Shown: positions 15,814-25,269 of the stretch, one piece after another | How the letters are laid out: each line of letters begins with the position of its first letter | How positions within the stretch are numbered: position 1 is the stretch's first letter | Origin: Paenibacillus sp. | GTDB taxonomy: Bacteria > Bacteroidota > Bacteroidia > Bacteroidales > Muribaculaceae | Assembly (NCBI GenBank): GCA_023663345.1 | Contig: JAMPHR010000002.1 | Location: forward strand, 1-64,000 | Direction of reading: 5' to 3' | DNA: 64,000 nt | Notes under the pieces: generated by a model | What the model saw: the letters and a program-made list of their open reading frames with translations, nothing else | Databases searched by the model: none | Told to the model about the DNA's origin: nothing | Made by a program: the position numbers and the translations under genes

Positions 15814-18315
15814 TCAGATTGCTGAGGTGAGGGTATAGGAGGTGCCGGGGAGTGTGGTGATGTCGTAGAAGTAGCGCGGAGCCGAGGTGCCGGCGGTGTT
15901 GACCGGGGCCGACGGGGAGATGAGGGGACGGCGTATATCCTGAGGGGTGAGGAGGTGGTTGCCGACGGGGGTGGATGCGGGATCCTCAACGGCTGTCAGC
16001 TTGACATCATCACCGGCTGTGGAGCCTGAGAGCGCCAGAGGGGTGGAGGAGGCGATGCGGAGCGTGCCGCCGATGGTGGAGGTGATGGTGGCCTGCTTCA
16101 GACGGCCATCGCTCCAGGTGAGGTCGTCGAGCAGGAAGCCTCCACGGCATCTCAGTCCCTTGACATTGCCATCTTTCCACACTGAGGGAAGGGCCGGGAG
16201 GAGGTGTACGGCTCCGGCGTGGCTCTGCACGAACATCTCGGCTATGCCGGCGGTGCAACCGAAGTTGCCGTCGATCTGGAACGGCGGGTGAGCGTCGAAG
16301 AGGTTGGGGTAGGTGCCGCCGTTCTGTCCGCGCTCCTCGCTTGTGGGTACGATCTGATCGGTGATGAGCTTGTAGGCGTGATCGCCGTCGAGCAAGCGGG
16401 CCCAGAAGCACACTTTCCATCCCATCGACCATCCGGTGGAGGGGTCGCCACGACCCTCGAGGGTCTTCTTGGCGGCTTCCATGAGCACGGGGGTGCGGTA
16501 GGTGATCTGACGGCCCGGGTAGAGGCCCCACAGGTGGGAGGTGTGGCGGTGGCGGTCACGGGGATTGTCCCAGTCGTCCATCCACTCCTGCATCTGGCCC
16601 CAACGACCCACCTGCATGGGGGCGAGGTCGGCAATTACGTGGTTGAGGCTGTCGATGAAGGCGGTGGACTCGCCGTTGAGCGCGGCGGCCTCGGCGGTGT
16701 TGCGGAACAGATCGGTGATCATCTGGTTGTCCATTGTGCATCCGGCCACGATCACGAAATCGCGCTTGCCGTTGACCGAGGGGGCATTCTCGGGGGAGTA
16801 GGAGGGAGCGGCCACGAGCCAGTTGTTGCGGGGCTCGCGCACGAGGAAGTCGAGATAGAACCGGCAAGCGTCCTTCATGATGGGGTAGACGTCGGCCAGA
16901 TATTCCTTATCGCCGGAGTAGAGGTAGCGGTCCCACAGGTGCTGGGCAAACCATGCGTTGCATGTGGGCCACACTCCGTAGCTGGGGCCGTCGACGGCTC
17001 CGGTGGAGCGCCATATATCGGTGTTGTGATGGAGGGTCCATCCACGGCAACCGTACATCGAGGCCGCGTCGCGACCGGTGACGGAGCAGTCCTTCACAAG
17101 CTGTAGGAAAGGCTGATGGAGCTCCTGGAGATTGGTGATCTCGGCGGGCCAGTAGTTCATCTCCACGTTGATGTCGGTGGTGTACTTGCCGTCCCACGGG
17201 GCGCGGAGCTGATAGTTCCATATACCCTGGAGGTTGGCTGCCTGTCCGCCGGGCTGGGAGCTGCATATCAGCAGATAGCGGCCAAACTGGAAGTAGAGCG
17301 CGGCGAGCTGTGGGTCGAAGCCTGAGGCAAACTCGCGGACGCGCACGTCGGTGGGCTTGGAGGCCTGGGCGTTGGTGCCGAGGTCGAGCGACACGCGGTT
17401 GAAATAGTCGCCGTAGGCTGTCTCATGGTCGCGGAGCATACGGCGGTAGTCGCGTTTCCCCTTTGCGAGATATTTGCGGGCCGATTTCATGGCATCGCCC
17501 GAGACGTCGCGGTAGTTGACGAAATTGGTGCCGATGGACACGAAGATGGTGACCTCGTCGGCCCCGCTCACGCATATAGCGGTGTCGCCGAGGGCCTTGA
17601 TGGATCCGCCACGGCGGTCAAACTGGGCGAGGGATGCGAACTTGACCTTGCCCTCGATCCCCTCGTGGGTGTCGGCCTGCCCCTGGAGGAGCAGTTCGTT
17701 GCGGGCGGGGGTGGACACGGACACGGCCTTGGGCTTGTAGGGGGTAGTGTAGCGGGCTGTGAACGACAGCTTGCCACGACGCGAGGCCGAGAGCCTGATC
17801 ACGAGCAGGCGGTCGGGGAGCGAGGTGAACGCCTCGCGGGTATATTCGGTGTCGCCCACGCGGAAGCGGGTGGTGGCCACGGCGCGTGAGATGTCAAGGT
17901 CGCGGTAGTACTCGGTGTATCCGTCGGTGCCCTCGAAGTCGAGCATGAGGGAGCCTACGGTCTGATAGGGCATACCGTTGGCGCCGTTGGGGGAACAGAT
18001 AGCAGGGCCACAGAGCTTCTGGGCCTCGGCGTTACGGCCTTCGAAGATGAGGTGGCGTATCTCGTCGAGCGAATCCTTGGCGCGGGGGTTGGTGTTATTG
18101 TGGGGTGATCCGCCCCATATCGTCTCCTCGTTGAGCTGGAATTGCTCGTTGGCCGGATCGCCAAACACCATGGCGCCGATCGCCCCGTTGCCTATCGGCA
18201 GGGCTTCGACCCACAGCGAGGCGGGCTTGTCATACCATAGTTTCATGTCGTCGCTGGCAGTGGCTGTGAGCGAGTAGGCCGCCGTGAGGAGGAGGGCTAA
18301 AAATTTCCTGAACAT
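15814..18315 (-). CDS. GH95 family glycoside hydrolase (alpha-L-fucosidase or alpha-L-galactosidase)
   Basis: 833 residues from the ATG at 18315 ([20 protein letters not shown], a signal peptide). Family GH95 features appear in order: N-terminal beta-sandwich ([19 protein letters not shown], then [15 protein letters not shown]), then the helical barrel with [15 protein letters not shown] near residue 395, [29 protein letters not shown], and [12 protein letters not shown] and [23 protein letters not shown]95 inverts terminal alpha-1,2-fucosyl or alpha-L-galactosyl linkages; which one cannot be told here. The signal peptide puts it in the periplasm or on the surface. It sits between the pectate lyase and the GH29 gene, which favours a plant cell-wall substrate. 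Confidence 0.9.
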   Translation of the reverse strand: MFRKFLALLLTAAYSLTATASDDMKLWYDKPASLWVEALPIGNGAIGAMVFGDPANEQFQLNEETIWGGSPHNNTNPRAKDSLDEIRHLIFEGRNAEAQKLCGPAICSPNGANGMPYQTVGSLMLDFEGTDGYTEYYRDLDISRAVATTRFRVGDTEYTREAFTSLPDRLLVIRLSASRRGKLSFTARYTTPYKPKAVSVSTPARNELLLQGQADTHEGIEGKVKFASLAQFDRRGGSIKALGDTAICVSGADEVTIFVSIGTNFVNYRDVSGDAMKSARKYLAKGKRDYRRMLRDHETAYGDYFNRVSLDLGTNAQASKPTDVRVREFASGFDPQLAALYFQFGRYLLICSSQPGGQAANLQGIWNYQLRAPWDGKYTTDINVEMNYWPAEITNLQELHQPFLQLVKDCSVTGRDAASMYGCRGWTLHHNTDIWRSTGAVDGPSYGVWPTCNAWFAQHLWDRYLYSGDKEYLADVYPIMKDACRFYLDFLVREPRNNWLVAAPSYSPENAPSVNGKRDFVIVAGCTMDNQMITDLFRNTAEAAALNGESTAFIDSLNHVIADLAPMQVGRWGQMQEWMDDWDNPRDRHRHTSHLWGLYPGRQITYRTPVLMEAAKKTLEGRGDPSTGWSMGWKVCFWARLLDGDHAYKLITDQIVPTSEERGQNGGTYPNLFDAHPPFQIDGNFGCTAGIAEMFVQSHAGAVHLLPALPSVWKDGNVKGLRCRGGFLLDDLTWSDGRLKQATITSTIGGTLRIASSTPLALSGSTAGDDVKLTAVEDPASTPVGNHLLTPQDIRRPLISPSAPVNTAGTSAPRYFYDITTLPGTSYTLTSAI

Positions 18316-18358
18316 TGCGTGAGGTGTGTGTTGATTAAGGATTATGGTGTATGTGTAG

Positions 18359-20005
18359 TTATTTGCGTATGCGGAATACAGGGATGATGCCACGCTGTGC
18401 GTCGGAAGGGATGGTGATGCACAGGCCGTCGGCTGTGCGCTTGAAAGGCACCTTGCCATAGCCGAGCAGTTCCACATTGCGTATTCCTTTCTTGTGCAGT
18501 TGCGAGCCCTTGGCAAGTGACTTTACTGTGACTTGGCCATTTTCGGGCCAAGCCAGCGCGATGGCGTAGAGGTGGTTGGGGGTCTGGGTGAAGCGTATGT
18601 CATCGGCACCGGCACCCATATAACTCCCTTCGTTGAAGCCGAAGACGTTTATGGCTATGTCGGCATCGGCTATGGGGCCTTCGCCGAATATGTGCCAGGG
18701 ACGTGTGGAGTAGATGCTCTCGCCGTTGGTGTCCATCCACTCGCCGATGCTGTTGATGATCTCCTCCTCTTTCTCATCGAAAGTGCCGTCGGCGCGCAAC
18801 GGGATGCTGAGTAGGAGATTGCCGTTTTTGCTCACGATGTCGGCAAGGAGCTTAATCACTGTGGAGGCTGATTTATAGCGGTTCTCACGGTAGACATTGG
18901 TGTTGTAGTGCCAGTCGCCGAGGCAAGAGCATGTCTGCCAAGGCTTTTCGGGAATATTGTTGGGCGCACCACGCTCCACGTCCCAAACGAGAGCCTTTTT
19001 CATGGTGTCGTCAAGGACCTTGCCGAACATTACCGCCGAGAAGCCATCGGCACCTCGGGTGGCGGCATTATGGTTGTAGAAATGGGCTGCGATCTTGAGT
19101 CCGGCATCGCTGATGGGGTGGAACGGCACGCCGGCCACGTCGAAATACAGCAGGTCGGGGTTGTAGCGGTTGATCACATCAAGTGTGCGGTTGTAGAAAT
19201 TGGTGCAATATTCGGCAGTGGGAAGTGAGACACCGTTGCTCCACTTCCAGTAGCGGTGTATGGCACCGTCGCTCCATGTGCCTTTGCTCTCGGGATGGTT
19301 CTGGACGTAGAGATTCTGAGGGTCCAGTCCTTCCCACCATTTTCCTTTGCCGTCGGCGGCTGTCAGATTGCCGTCGTAGGGCACACATGCCTTGTCGCCG
19401 TTACGGTCGTACCGGCGGGATGTCTCATACCATGCCCAGGCACGGTCGGAGTGCAGGCTCACGCCGAATTTCAGTCCGTGTTTTCGGCAGGCCTCGGCCC
19501 ATCCGGCCAGCAGGTCGCGGTGAGGGCCGATGGCTTGGGAGTTCCATTCCTGATATTTGCTGTCCCACAGGTCGAAATTGTCGTGGTGGTTGCCCAGCGC
19601 CAAGAAATATCGGGCACCGATTTTTTTGTAGAGGGCCACGAGCCGGTCGGGATCCCAGTTCTCAGCCTTGAACAGCGGAAGGAGATCCTTGAATCCGAAT
19701 TCCGAGGGGTGTCCGTAGTTCTCCAGATGATGGCGGTATTGGTAGCTGTCCTCGATGTAGAGTCCGCGGGCCATCCAGTCGCCCGAACCTTCCACACACT
19801 GTGGGCCCCAGTGAGCCCATATACCGAATTTTGCATCGCGGAACCATTCGGGAGTCTCATACTGGGAGAGTGATTCCCATGTGGGCTCGAAGCGTCCGGT
19901 CATCATGGGTTCCTGTGCTTCCGAGATAGTTATTAACCGGTTTTCCTGGGCCGTGGCAGTGATGCCTACCACTATCGCGGCTAAAAGTGTGTTGATTCGT
20001 TTCAT
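18359..20005 (-). CDS. GH29 family alpha-L-fucosidase
   Basis: 548 residues from the ATG at 20005 ([20 protein letters not shown] signal peptide). The GH29 domain is clear: [17 protein letters not shown] at the start, [32 protein letters not shown], and [11 protein letters not shown] near residue 290, whose aspartate is the expected retaining nucleophile. It continues [21 protein letters not shown] and a C-terminal beta domain. It releases L-fucose, with retention, from oligosaccharides in the periplasm. The gene is divergent from an AraC regulator, 363 bases away, and leads a three-gene run with GH95 and the pectate lyase. A TATATTTG box lies 26 bases upstream (20031-20038), without a clear -33. 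Confidence 0.92.
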   Translation of the reverse strand: MKRINTLLAAIVVGITATAQENRLITISEAQEPMMTGRFEPTWESLSQYETPEWFRDAKFGIWAHWGPQCVEGSGDWMARGLYIEDSYQYRHHLENYGHPSEFGFKDLLPLFKAENWDPDRLVALYKKIGARYFLALGNHHDNFDLWDSKYQEWNSQAIGPHRDLLAGWAEACRKHGLKFGVSLHSDRAWAWYETSRRYDRNGDKACVPYDGNLTAADGKGKWWEGLDPQNLYVQNHPESKGTWSDGAIHRYWKWSNGVSLPTAEYCTNFYNRTLDVINRYNPDLLYFDVAGVPFHPISDAGLKIAAHFYNHNAATRGADGFSAVMFGKVLDDTMKKALVWDVERGAPNNIPEKPWQTCSCLGDWHYNTNVYRENRYKSASTVIKLLADIVSKNGNLLLSIPLRADGTFDEKEEEIINSIGEWMDTNGESIYSTRPWHIFGEGPIADADIAINVFGFNEGSYMGAGADDIRFTQTPNHLYAIALAWPENGQVTVKSLAKGSQLHKKGIRNVELLGYGKVPFKRTADGLCITIPSDAQRGIIPVFRIRK

Positions 20006-20085
20006 GGCGGTAGATTGATTTTCTGTTCTGCAAATATAGGGATTGCACTGAGAAATCCATCGGAATATACAGCGGGATTTATAGG

Positions 20086-20103
20086 ACAAAACCGTTGTTT
20101 TGT
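20086..20103. promoter_or_regulatory. Palindrome in the GH29/AraC divergent region
   Basis: ACAAAAC (20086-20092), a 4-base centre, then GTTTTGT (20097-20103). It lies about 50 bases upstream of the GH29 -7 box in the 363-base gap between two divergent genes, where an AraC-type activator would be expected to bind. The rest of the gap has no gene I can support. Confidence 0.35.
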
Positions 20104-20331
20104 ATCCGGCCACATGGCTTTGGCCCGGCATGAGAAGAATCCGGGGTGGAAGCGATGACAGGAGGAACAGCTATATGGCCGATACATTTATATGCTTTGG
20201 CTTTGTGACTCAGTAGTATAGCTTGTGGTTGCCATCGGCTATGCCGGCGAGATGTCCCGGAGAGTGTGGTGGTCTGGAGGTGAATGGGTTTCCGAGACTT
20301 GTCCGCAAAAGGTATTTTACCGTTTGCGGAG

Positions 20332-20363
20332 TTTGGATGCGGTCAGATAAAACGCTATATTTG
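20332..20363 (+). promoter_or_regulatory. Promoter of the AraC-family regulator
   Basis: TTTG (20332-20335), a 20-base spacer, then TATATTTG (20356-20363). The ATG at 20369 coincides with the expected transcription start. Confidence 0.75.
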
Positions 20364-20368
20364 CAAGC

Positions 20369-21223
20369 ATGGAACAGACATTTCTCTCATCACTGCTCAT
20401 GCTCAACGCCGGCTATGCCTCGCACGACGGCGATTGGAATTTTTCGGGGGTCAGCAGTCCGTTCACACGGCTGTATCTCGTGGAGAGCGGACGGGCTGCC
20501 GTGAGCCATGTAGGCGGTACTCTGGAGCTGGAGCCTGGCCATATATATATTGTGCCGGCATTTGCATGTCACAGCAACCACTGCGAGGGGGAATTTGAGC
20601 ACCTCTATATCCATATGTACGAGAGTCCCGGTGCCACGATGACCCTTACCGATACCTTTGAGGTGCCGGCGGGGTTGCCGGCCACGGCGCTCGACAGGGA
20701 TCTGTTCCGGTTTATCTGCTCCCGCCACACGGCCACCGCGCTTGAATATGCCGACCCGCATGTGTATGACAACATGCGCTCGCTCATAGCCTGTGCCCAG
20801 CGCTATAAGGCGCTTCCGCTTGCTGACCGCATGGAGGTGTCGGGCTGTATAGCCATGCTTCTATCGCGGTTTATGCGTGAGACCGCCGTGGCCGCTCCGG
20901 TGGCTGACCGACGCATACGCCGGGCCATGGATTATATGAACTCTCACACATCAGCAGGGGTACCGGTGGAGCGTCTGGCCGACGAGGCGTGTCTGTCGCG
21001 AGACCATTTCATCAAGATATTCCGAAGGGAGACGGGGTGTACACCGGGGCAGTACATGATAGCGCGCATAATGAAGAAAGCCCGGCTCATGCTCGCGACC
21101 GAGACTATGCCTGTGCGCGACATTGCCTCCTCGCTTGGATATGAGGACAGTTCCTATTTTGTACGCCTGTTCCATAAGCACACGTCAATGACACCGATGC
21201 AGTACCGCAACAGTTTCAATTAG
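20369..21223 (+). CDS. AraC-family transcriptional regulator
   Basis: 284 residues. An N-terminal cupin-like ligand-binding half (LYLVESGRAAVSHVGGTLELEPGHIYIVPAF, residues about 35-65) is followed by a C-terminal pair of helix-turn-helix motifs at about 185-282 (VPVERLADEACLSRDHFIKIFRRETG, then VRDIASSLGYEDSSYFVRLFHKHTSMTPMQYR). Such proteins bind a sugar and activate catabolic genes. Being divergent from GH29, it is the likely regulator of the GH29-GH95-PL1 run and perhaps of the SusCD genes. Most Bacteroides glycan loci use hybrid two-component or SusR-like sensors instead. The ATG lies five bases after the -7 box, so the mRNA may be leaderless. Confidence 0.9.
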   Translation: MEQTFLSSLLMLNAGYASHDGDWNFSGVSSPFTRLYLVESGRAAVSHVGGTLELEPGHIYIVPAFACHSNHCEGEFEHLYIHMYESPGATMTLTDTFEVPAGLPATALDRDLFRFICSRHTATALEYADPHVYDNMRSLIACAQRYKALPLADRMEVSGCIAMLLSRFMRETAVAAPVADRRIRRAMDYMNSHTSAGVPVERLADEACLSRDHFIKIFRRETGCTPGQYMIARIMKKARLMLATETMPVRDIASSLGYEDSSYFVRLFHKHTSMTPMQYRNSFN

Positions 21224-21245
21224 GCTAAGAGAGAGGTTGAGTGTT

Positions 21246-22652
21246 TCAGTCGGTGGCTGTCATGGTGGCGAGGTCGACTGTCACGGCCGAGGGATAGAGG
21301 CGAGCGCGGTCGTAGTAGCGGGCACAGCTGTTGACGATGTTCTCGAGGCTGCGTGAGAGCTTCCCGCTGAATACTTTGCGGCCGTTGACGGTCACGGTGA
21401 CTTTCTTGTTGAGGTCGACAAGCTTGTCGTTGAGATATATCGTGAAGTTTCCGGTGGTGGCGGGGGTGTATTCACGGTTGAAGAGCAGGCCGATGCTGAA
21501 GCCGAAGCTGGTGTCGTCCTTGGCCACGCTGTACTTCACCTCGTCGACGTTGACCTCGATGTCGTTGCCGGTGATGGTCATGGAGTAGCGGGTGCGGGTG
21601 CTCTCGTCGGAGTTGCTTCGCTCGTTGACATAGAGGTTATAGAAGCCGTCGCGGTAACGGCCATCCATCTCGAAATTCTCCCAGTTGACCTGCTTGGGAT
21701 AGGGGTTCCTCACGTGCTTGGCGAGCCAGGGGGTGGTGACGGAGTAGTCAATGGAGTGTCCGCGTCCCGGCTCCAGCTCCACGAGGTGCTCATATCCGCC
21801 CGGATAGAGCCGTTGCAGGCTGTCGAGGGCGGCTCCGGTGATCATGGTGAGGCGGTTGCGGAGGAATCCATAGTCGTTCTCGCCGGTGTGGAAAGTGAGG
21901 GGAGTGTTGAGCAGATTCTCGGCGGGAGCGTTGATCAGCGGTTCGCCACCGGCCATCGGTCCGGCTCCGGCGAGGTAGTCGGCATAGAACGAGGCCAGGC
22001 GCTGGCTACCGTATCCGCCCTCGGAGATGCCGAAGAAGTATATCCTGTTGCCGTCGATAAGGTCGTCGCGGAGCATGGCCCGGCGCAACAGTTTCTCCCA
22101 CGCCCACTGCTTGGATTTCTGCCACCAACGGTAGTAGGGGCCTTCGTTGGGGATCTGGGGGATGAAGTAGACCGACGGGGAGTCCTTGAACATCTGGCCG
22201 AGCTTCACTCCGGTGTACCACTCGTGGGACTTGGGTCCGGAGCCGTGGAGATAGACGTACATGGGGTAGCCATCGGGGCCTTTCTCGCCCTTGCTTCCGA
22301 AATAATAGGGCATGGTGGCCGAGGGCTCGAGCGAGGCGGGGAGCTGCCAGCGGTATTGCGACTCGTCGCGGAGGGGCGACACTGAGGCGGGGAGGCTCTC
22401 CTCGCCGGTGGCTTGGTTGGCTTTGCGCCATTCTTCCCACACACGGGTCTCGACGTCGCCGACATTGGCCGGCTTGACTGAGAAGTTGCTGACGTAGGGG
22501 GCATGGTCGCCACCGAGATAGGCGGAGAAGTAGCTCTCCACCGCATTGTAGTCAAATGCCGATGGCAATGACTTGAGTTTTTTGCCTCCGGCCGTGGCTA
22601 CCGCCATAGCGGTCATGATTGCCATTGCGGCTACAATGTATCTCTTTTTCAT
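21246..22652 (-). CDS. Secreted alpha/beta hydrolase, probable carbohydrate esterase
   Basis: 468 residues with a signal peptide (MKKRYIVAAMAIMTAMAVATAG). The middle part has the alpha/beta-hydrolase signs YPMYVYLHGSGPKSHEWY near residue 140 (oxyanion region) and the nucleophile elbow GISEGGYGS (GxSxG) near 215, with a later GRGHSIDY histidine near 310. The C-terminal 110 residues are a beta-rich domain (SMTITGNDIEVNVDEVKY, NFTIYLNDKLVDL). This layout is like the secreted esterases and peptidases found in glycan loci. It is convergent with the AraC gene and 22 bases from it, so it could serve the same locus, perhaps removing acetyl or feruloyl groups. The substrate is not identifiable. Confidence 0.7.
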   Translation of the reverse strand: MKKRYIVAAMAIMTAMAVATAGGKKLKSLPSAFDYNAVESYFSAYLGGDHAPYVSNFSVKPANVGDVETRVWEEWRKANQATGEESLPASVSPLRDESQYRWQLPASLEPSATMPYYFGSKGEKGPDGYPMYVYLHGSGPKSHEWYTGVKLGQMFKDSPSVYFIPQIPNEGPYYRWWQKSKQWAWEKLLRRAMLRDDLIDGNRIYFFGISEGGYGSQRLASFYADYLAGAGPMAGGEPLINAPAENLLNTPLTFHTGENDYGFLRNRLTMITGAALDSLQRLYPGGYEHLVELEPGRGHSIDYSVTTPWLAKHVRNPYPKQVNWENFEMDGRYRDGFYNLYVNERSNSDESTRTRYSMTITGNDIEVNVDEVKYSVAKDDTSFGFSIGLLFNREYTPATTGNFTIYLNDKLVDLNKKVTVTVNGRKVFSGKLSRSLENIVNSCARYYDRARLYPSAVTVDLATMTATD

Positions 22653-22698
22653 GGTTTGATGAATTTAACTGTTTATAAGTAAGGCTTACTTGCCTCGG

Positions 22699-22729
22699 CA
22701 AAGATAGCGATTTTAATAATTCAATCCAA
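22699..22729 (-). promoter_or_regulatory. Promoter of the secreted hydrolase gene
   Basis: On the minus strand TTG (22727-22729), a 20-base spacer, then TATCTTTG (22699-22706), 46 bases before the ATG at 22652. Confidence 0.75.
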
Positions 22730-22813
22730 GATTGCCGGGCTGATTAGGGAAAGAGCCGTATAGATCCATTCATAAAAGCAGGCTAATGCACTGATATTGT
22801 CAGATATTTGAAG

Positions 22814-22821
22814 TATATTTG
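22814..22821 (+). promoter_or_regulatory. -7 box of the KilA-N gene
   Basis: TATATTTG, 27 bases before the ATG at 22849. A TTG at 22797-22799 is only 14 bases upstream, so the -33 is uncertain. The leader that follows (tttgaaatcaa) is shared with the deleted copy at 29285-29344. Confidence 0.5.
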
Positions 22822-22848
22822 TGTTTGAAATCAAATGCTTATCCCCAA

Positions 22849-23664
22849 ATGGCAAAAATCACAGTTCAAAATACTCCGATAACTGTTCTCAACATCGAGG
22901 ATCAGGATTATATCTCTCTGACTGACATGGCTACAGCCAAAGATGGAGACAGCAGAGCTGCGGATGTAATCAAGAATTGGATCCGAAATAGATATACCAT
23001 TGAGTTTCTTGGTACATGGGAACTTATCCATAACCCTAATTTCAAAGTGGTCGAATTTGACCACTTTAGAATGAGTGCGGGTTTGCCATCTTTTGTATTG
23101 AGTGCATCGGAATGGATTGAAAGAACCGGAGCAATAGGATTGGTAGTCAAGAAGGGACGTTATGGAGGAACCTATGCCCATAAGGATATTGCATTTGAAT
23201 TTGGATCTGCTATAAGTGTGCCGTTCAAACTATATCTTATAGAGGAGTTCCAACGACTGAAAGCCGAGGAACAGCGGCTGATCGGATGGTCGGCGAAGCG
23301 TGAGTTGTCGAAAATCAACTATCGAATACACACTGATGCCATCAAGCAGAATCTTATTCCGGCAGAGGTCACCAAAGCGCAGGCGAGTATTATTTATGCC
23401 AATGAAGCAGATGTGCTGAACGTGGCAATGTTCGGCATGACTGCGAAGCAGTGGCGCGAAGATAATCCTGACTTGAAAGGTAATATACGCGACTATGCCT
23501 CGGTCAACGAACTTATATGCCTCTCCAATATGGAAAGTCTCAATGCCGTATTCATAGAGCAGGGCCTGCCTCAATCCGAGCGACTTATCAAACTTAATCA
23601 AATCGCCATCCATCAGATGAGTGTATTGGAAAGCGGTGACAATGACCGCAAGTTATTGAAGTGA
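22849..23664 (+). CDS. KilA-N domain protein
   Basis: 271 residues from the ATG at 22849 (MAKITVQNTPITVLNIED). The N-terminal 130 residues are a KilA-N domain: YISLTDMATAKDGDSRAADVI, NWIRNRYTIEFLGTWE, FKVVEFDHFR, then SASEWIERTGAIGLVVKKGRYGGTYAHKDIAFEFGSAISVPFKLYLIEEF. KilA-N is a DNA-binding domain of phages and large DNA viruses that is common as scattered chromosomal copies in Bacteroidetes. The C-terminal half (about 140-271) is helical and ends DRKLLK. The role in the cell is not known. A shrunken relative that keeps the leader and the last eight codons lies at 29285-29344. Confidence 0.85.
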   Translation: MAKITVQNTPITVLNIEDQDYISLTDMATAKDGDSRAADVIKNWIRNRYTIEFLGTWELIHNPNFKVVEFDHFRMSAGLPSFVLSASEWIERTGAIGLVVKKGRYGGTYAHKDIAFEFGSAISVPFKLYLIEEFQRLKAEEQRLIGWSAKRELSKINYRIHTDAIKQNLIPAEVTKAQASIIYANEADVLNVAMFGMTAKQWREDNPDLKGNIRDYASVNELICLSNMESLNAVFIEQGLPQSERLIKLNQIAIHQMSVLESGDNDRKLLK

Positions 23665-23702
23665 AATATCCGGCCTGGGGCCGGGATCAATCTCAATCCG
23701 TA

Positions 23703-25124
23703 ATGACCATAAGTGAATTTGCCGAGGATGTAGCGCGCAACCTCCCCTATACCCCCAACCACCAGCAGTCGCTGTTAATAGCGGCGCTGGCACGGTTTTG
23801 CTCATCGTCCACGCCGAGCGATTCGGTGTTTATACTCAATGGTTATGCCGGCACGGGCAAGACATCGCTTACGGGAGCGCTGGTCAAGAGTCTGAGAGGG
23901 GTGGGGCGCGAAGTGGTGCTCCTGGCGCCCACCGGACGTGCCGCCAAGGTGTTCTCGGGTCATGCAGGCTATCCCGCCTCGACGATACACCGGCGCATCT
24001 ACCGCGGGTCGTCGGACAGTTTCACGGGCAATTTCTCGATACTCCAGAGAAATAATCTGAGCAATGCGGTGTTCATAGTCGACGAGGCGTCGATGATAGG
24101 GGACGGGCATGGGGCCGAGGGAGGGCCTAATCTGCTCGAGGATTTGGTGGAATATGTGTTTACCGGCGATAACTGTCGGCTATTGCTCCTGGGCGATGTG
24201 GCCCAGTTGCCACCTGTGGGATCGGCCGAGAGTCCGGCCATGTTGCCTGCGAGCTACAAGAGGCTGGGACTACGCGTGAGCCGTGCCATCCTCACCGACA
24301 CTGCCCGCCAGTCGCGGGAGTCGGGGATCCTGCTCAACGCCACTTGGCTGCGCCGTGCCATGCTCATGGATCCATTGCCACGGCCCCGGCTGCTGCTCGA
24401 CGGGCACGATGATGTGCATGTGACCGACGGCAATGATGTGGCCGACGTGGTGGGGGAATGTTACCGTGCCGACGGGCAGGGGGAGACCATAGTGATAACC
24501 CGCTCCAACCGCCGTGCCCTGCAGTTCAACATGGGCATACGCTCCACGATACTCGACTATAACGAGATACTGGTGAAGGGGGAGCGGCTTCTCGTGGCCA
24601 AGAATAATTACATGTGGTCGTCCAAGATCAAGGGGCTTGATTTCATAGCCAACGGTGACGTGGCCATAGTGACGGCAATCCACGGCACGGAGACGCGCCA
24701 CGGATTTCATTTCGCCAATGTGACCCTGAATCTGCCCGACCGTGATATCGACGTGCAGTGCCGGATATTTCTCGACACGCTGGCTGACGAGAGCGCGGCT
24801 ATGTCAAATGTGGCCTTGAGCGAGCTTGCCGAGTACCGCATGGCCGATCCGGCGGTGAATCCGCTCGACACTCCACGCGAGACGCGCCTGCGCCGGTTGC
24901 GCAAAGATGAGTATTTCAATGCCCTGCAGGTGAAGTATGCCTACGCGGTGACGTGCCATAAGGCCCAGGGTGCCCAGTGGCGCAATGTGGTGGTGGATCT
25001 GGGGGGGATCGCTCCCGAGTCGCAGGGGATGGAGTTTTACCGGTGGCTGTACACCGCTACGTCGCGTGCCACGCGCCGGCTCTTTTACCTCAATCCGGGC
25101 GAGATGGCCGAGAATCAGGATTAA
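23703..25124 (+). CDS. RecD/UvrD-like ATP-dependent DNA helicase
   Basis: 473 residues from the ATG at 23703; the frame is open from a GTG at 23661, but that would overlap the KilA-N stop. Superfamily 1 helicase motifs are in order: Walker A LNGYAGTGKTSL near residue 45, motif Ia LAPTGRAAKVFSG, TIHRRIYRG, Walker B FIVDEASMIGDG near 130, motif III LLLLGDVAQLPPVGS near 165, motif IV VITRSNRRALQFN, and the UvrD-like C-terminal CHKAQGAQWRNVVVDLG followed by YTATSRATRRLFYLNP. It resembles the stand-alone RecD-like (Dda-type) helicases conserved in Bacteroidetes rather than the RecBCD subunit. It starts 38 bases after the KilA-N gene. Confidence 0.9.
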   Translation: MTISEFAEDVARNLPYTPNHQQSLLIAALARFCSSSTPSDSVFILNGYAGTGKTSLTGALVKSLRGVGREVVLLAPTGRAAKVFSGHAGYPASTIHRRIYRGSSDSFTGNFSILQRNNLSNAVFIVDEASMIGDGHGAEGGPNLLEDLVEYVFTGDNCRLLLLGDVAQLPPVGSAESPAMLPASYKRLGLRVSRAILTDTARQSRESGILLNATWLRRAMLMDPLPRPRLLLDGHDDVHVTDGNDVADVVGECYRADGQGETIVITRSNRRALQFNMGIRSTILDYNEILVKGERLLVAKNNYMWSSKIKGLDFIANGDVAIVTAIHGTETRHGFHFANVTLNLPDRDIDVQCRIFLDTLADESAAMSNVALSELAEYRMADPAVNPLDTPRETRLRRLRKDEYFNALQVKYAYAVTCHKAQGAQWRNVVVDLGGIAPESQGMEFYRWLYTATSRATRRLFYLNPGEMAENQD

Positions 25125-25174
25125 TGAGGCTGGAACCGGATGTCGTAATCGTATATATTATATATAATGTATAG

Positions 25175-25237
25175 GAGGCCGTGTTTCTGACGGCCTCGAA
25201 ATAAAAAAATCCGGGCGGACCGTGAGGTCCGTCCGGA
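25175..25237. terminator. Double hairpin between the convergent helicase and nifJ genes
   Basis: GAGGCCGT (25175-25182) pairs with ACGGCCTC (25190-25197). After an A-rich tract, a second stem pairs 25211-25221 with 25226-25236 (core GGACC/GGTCC). Read from nifJ, the second hairpin ends in seven T residues, an intrinsic terminator. Confidence 0.8.
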
Positions 25238-25269
25238 TTATTGTGTTGATAGTTGGATCAGTCCTGAGA

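Noticed and set aside
23661-23702. GTG start 14 codons upstream for the helicase
   Set aside because: It would overlap the KilA-N stop and adds residues without helicase similarity; the ATG at 23703 fits better.
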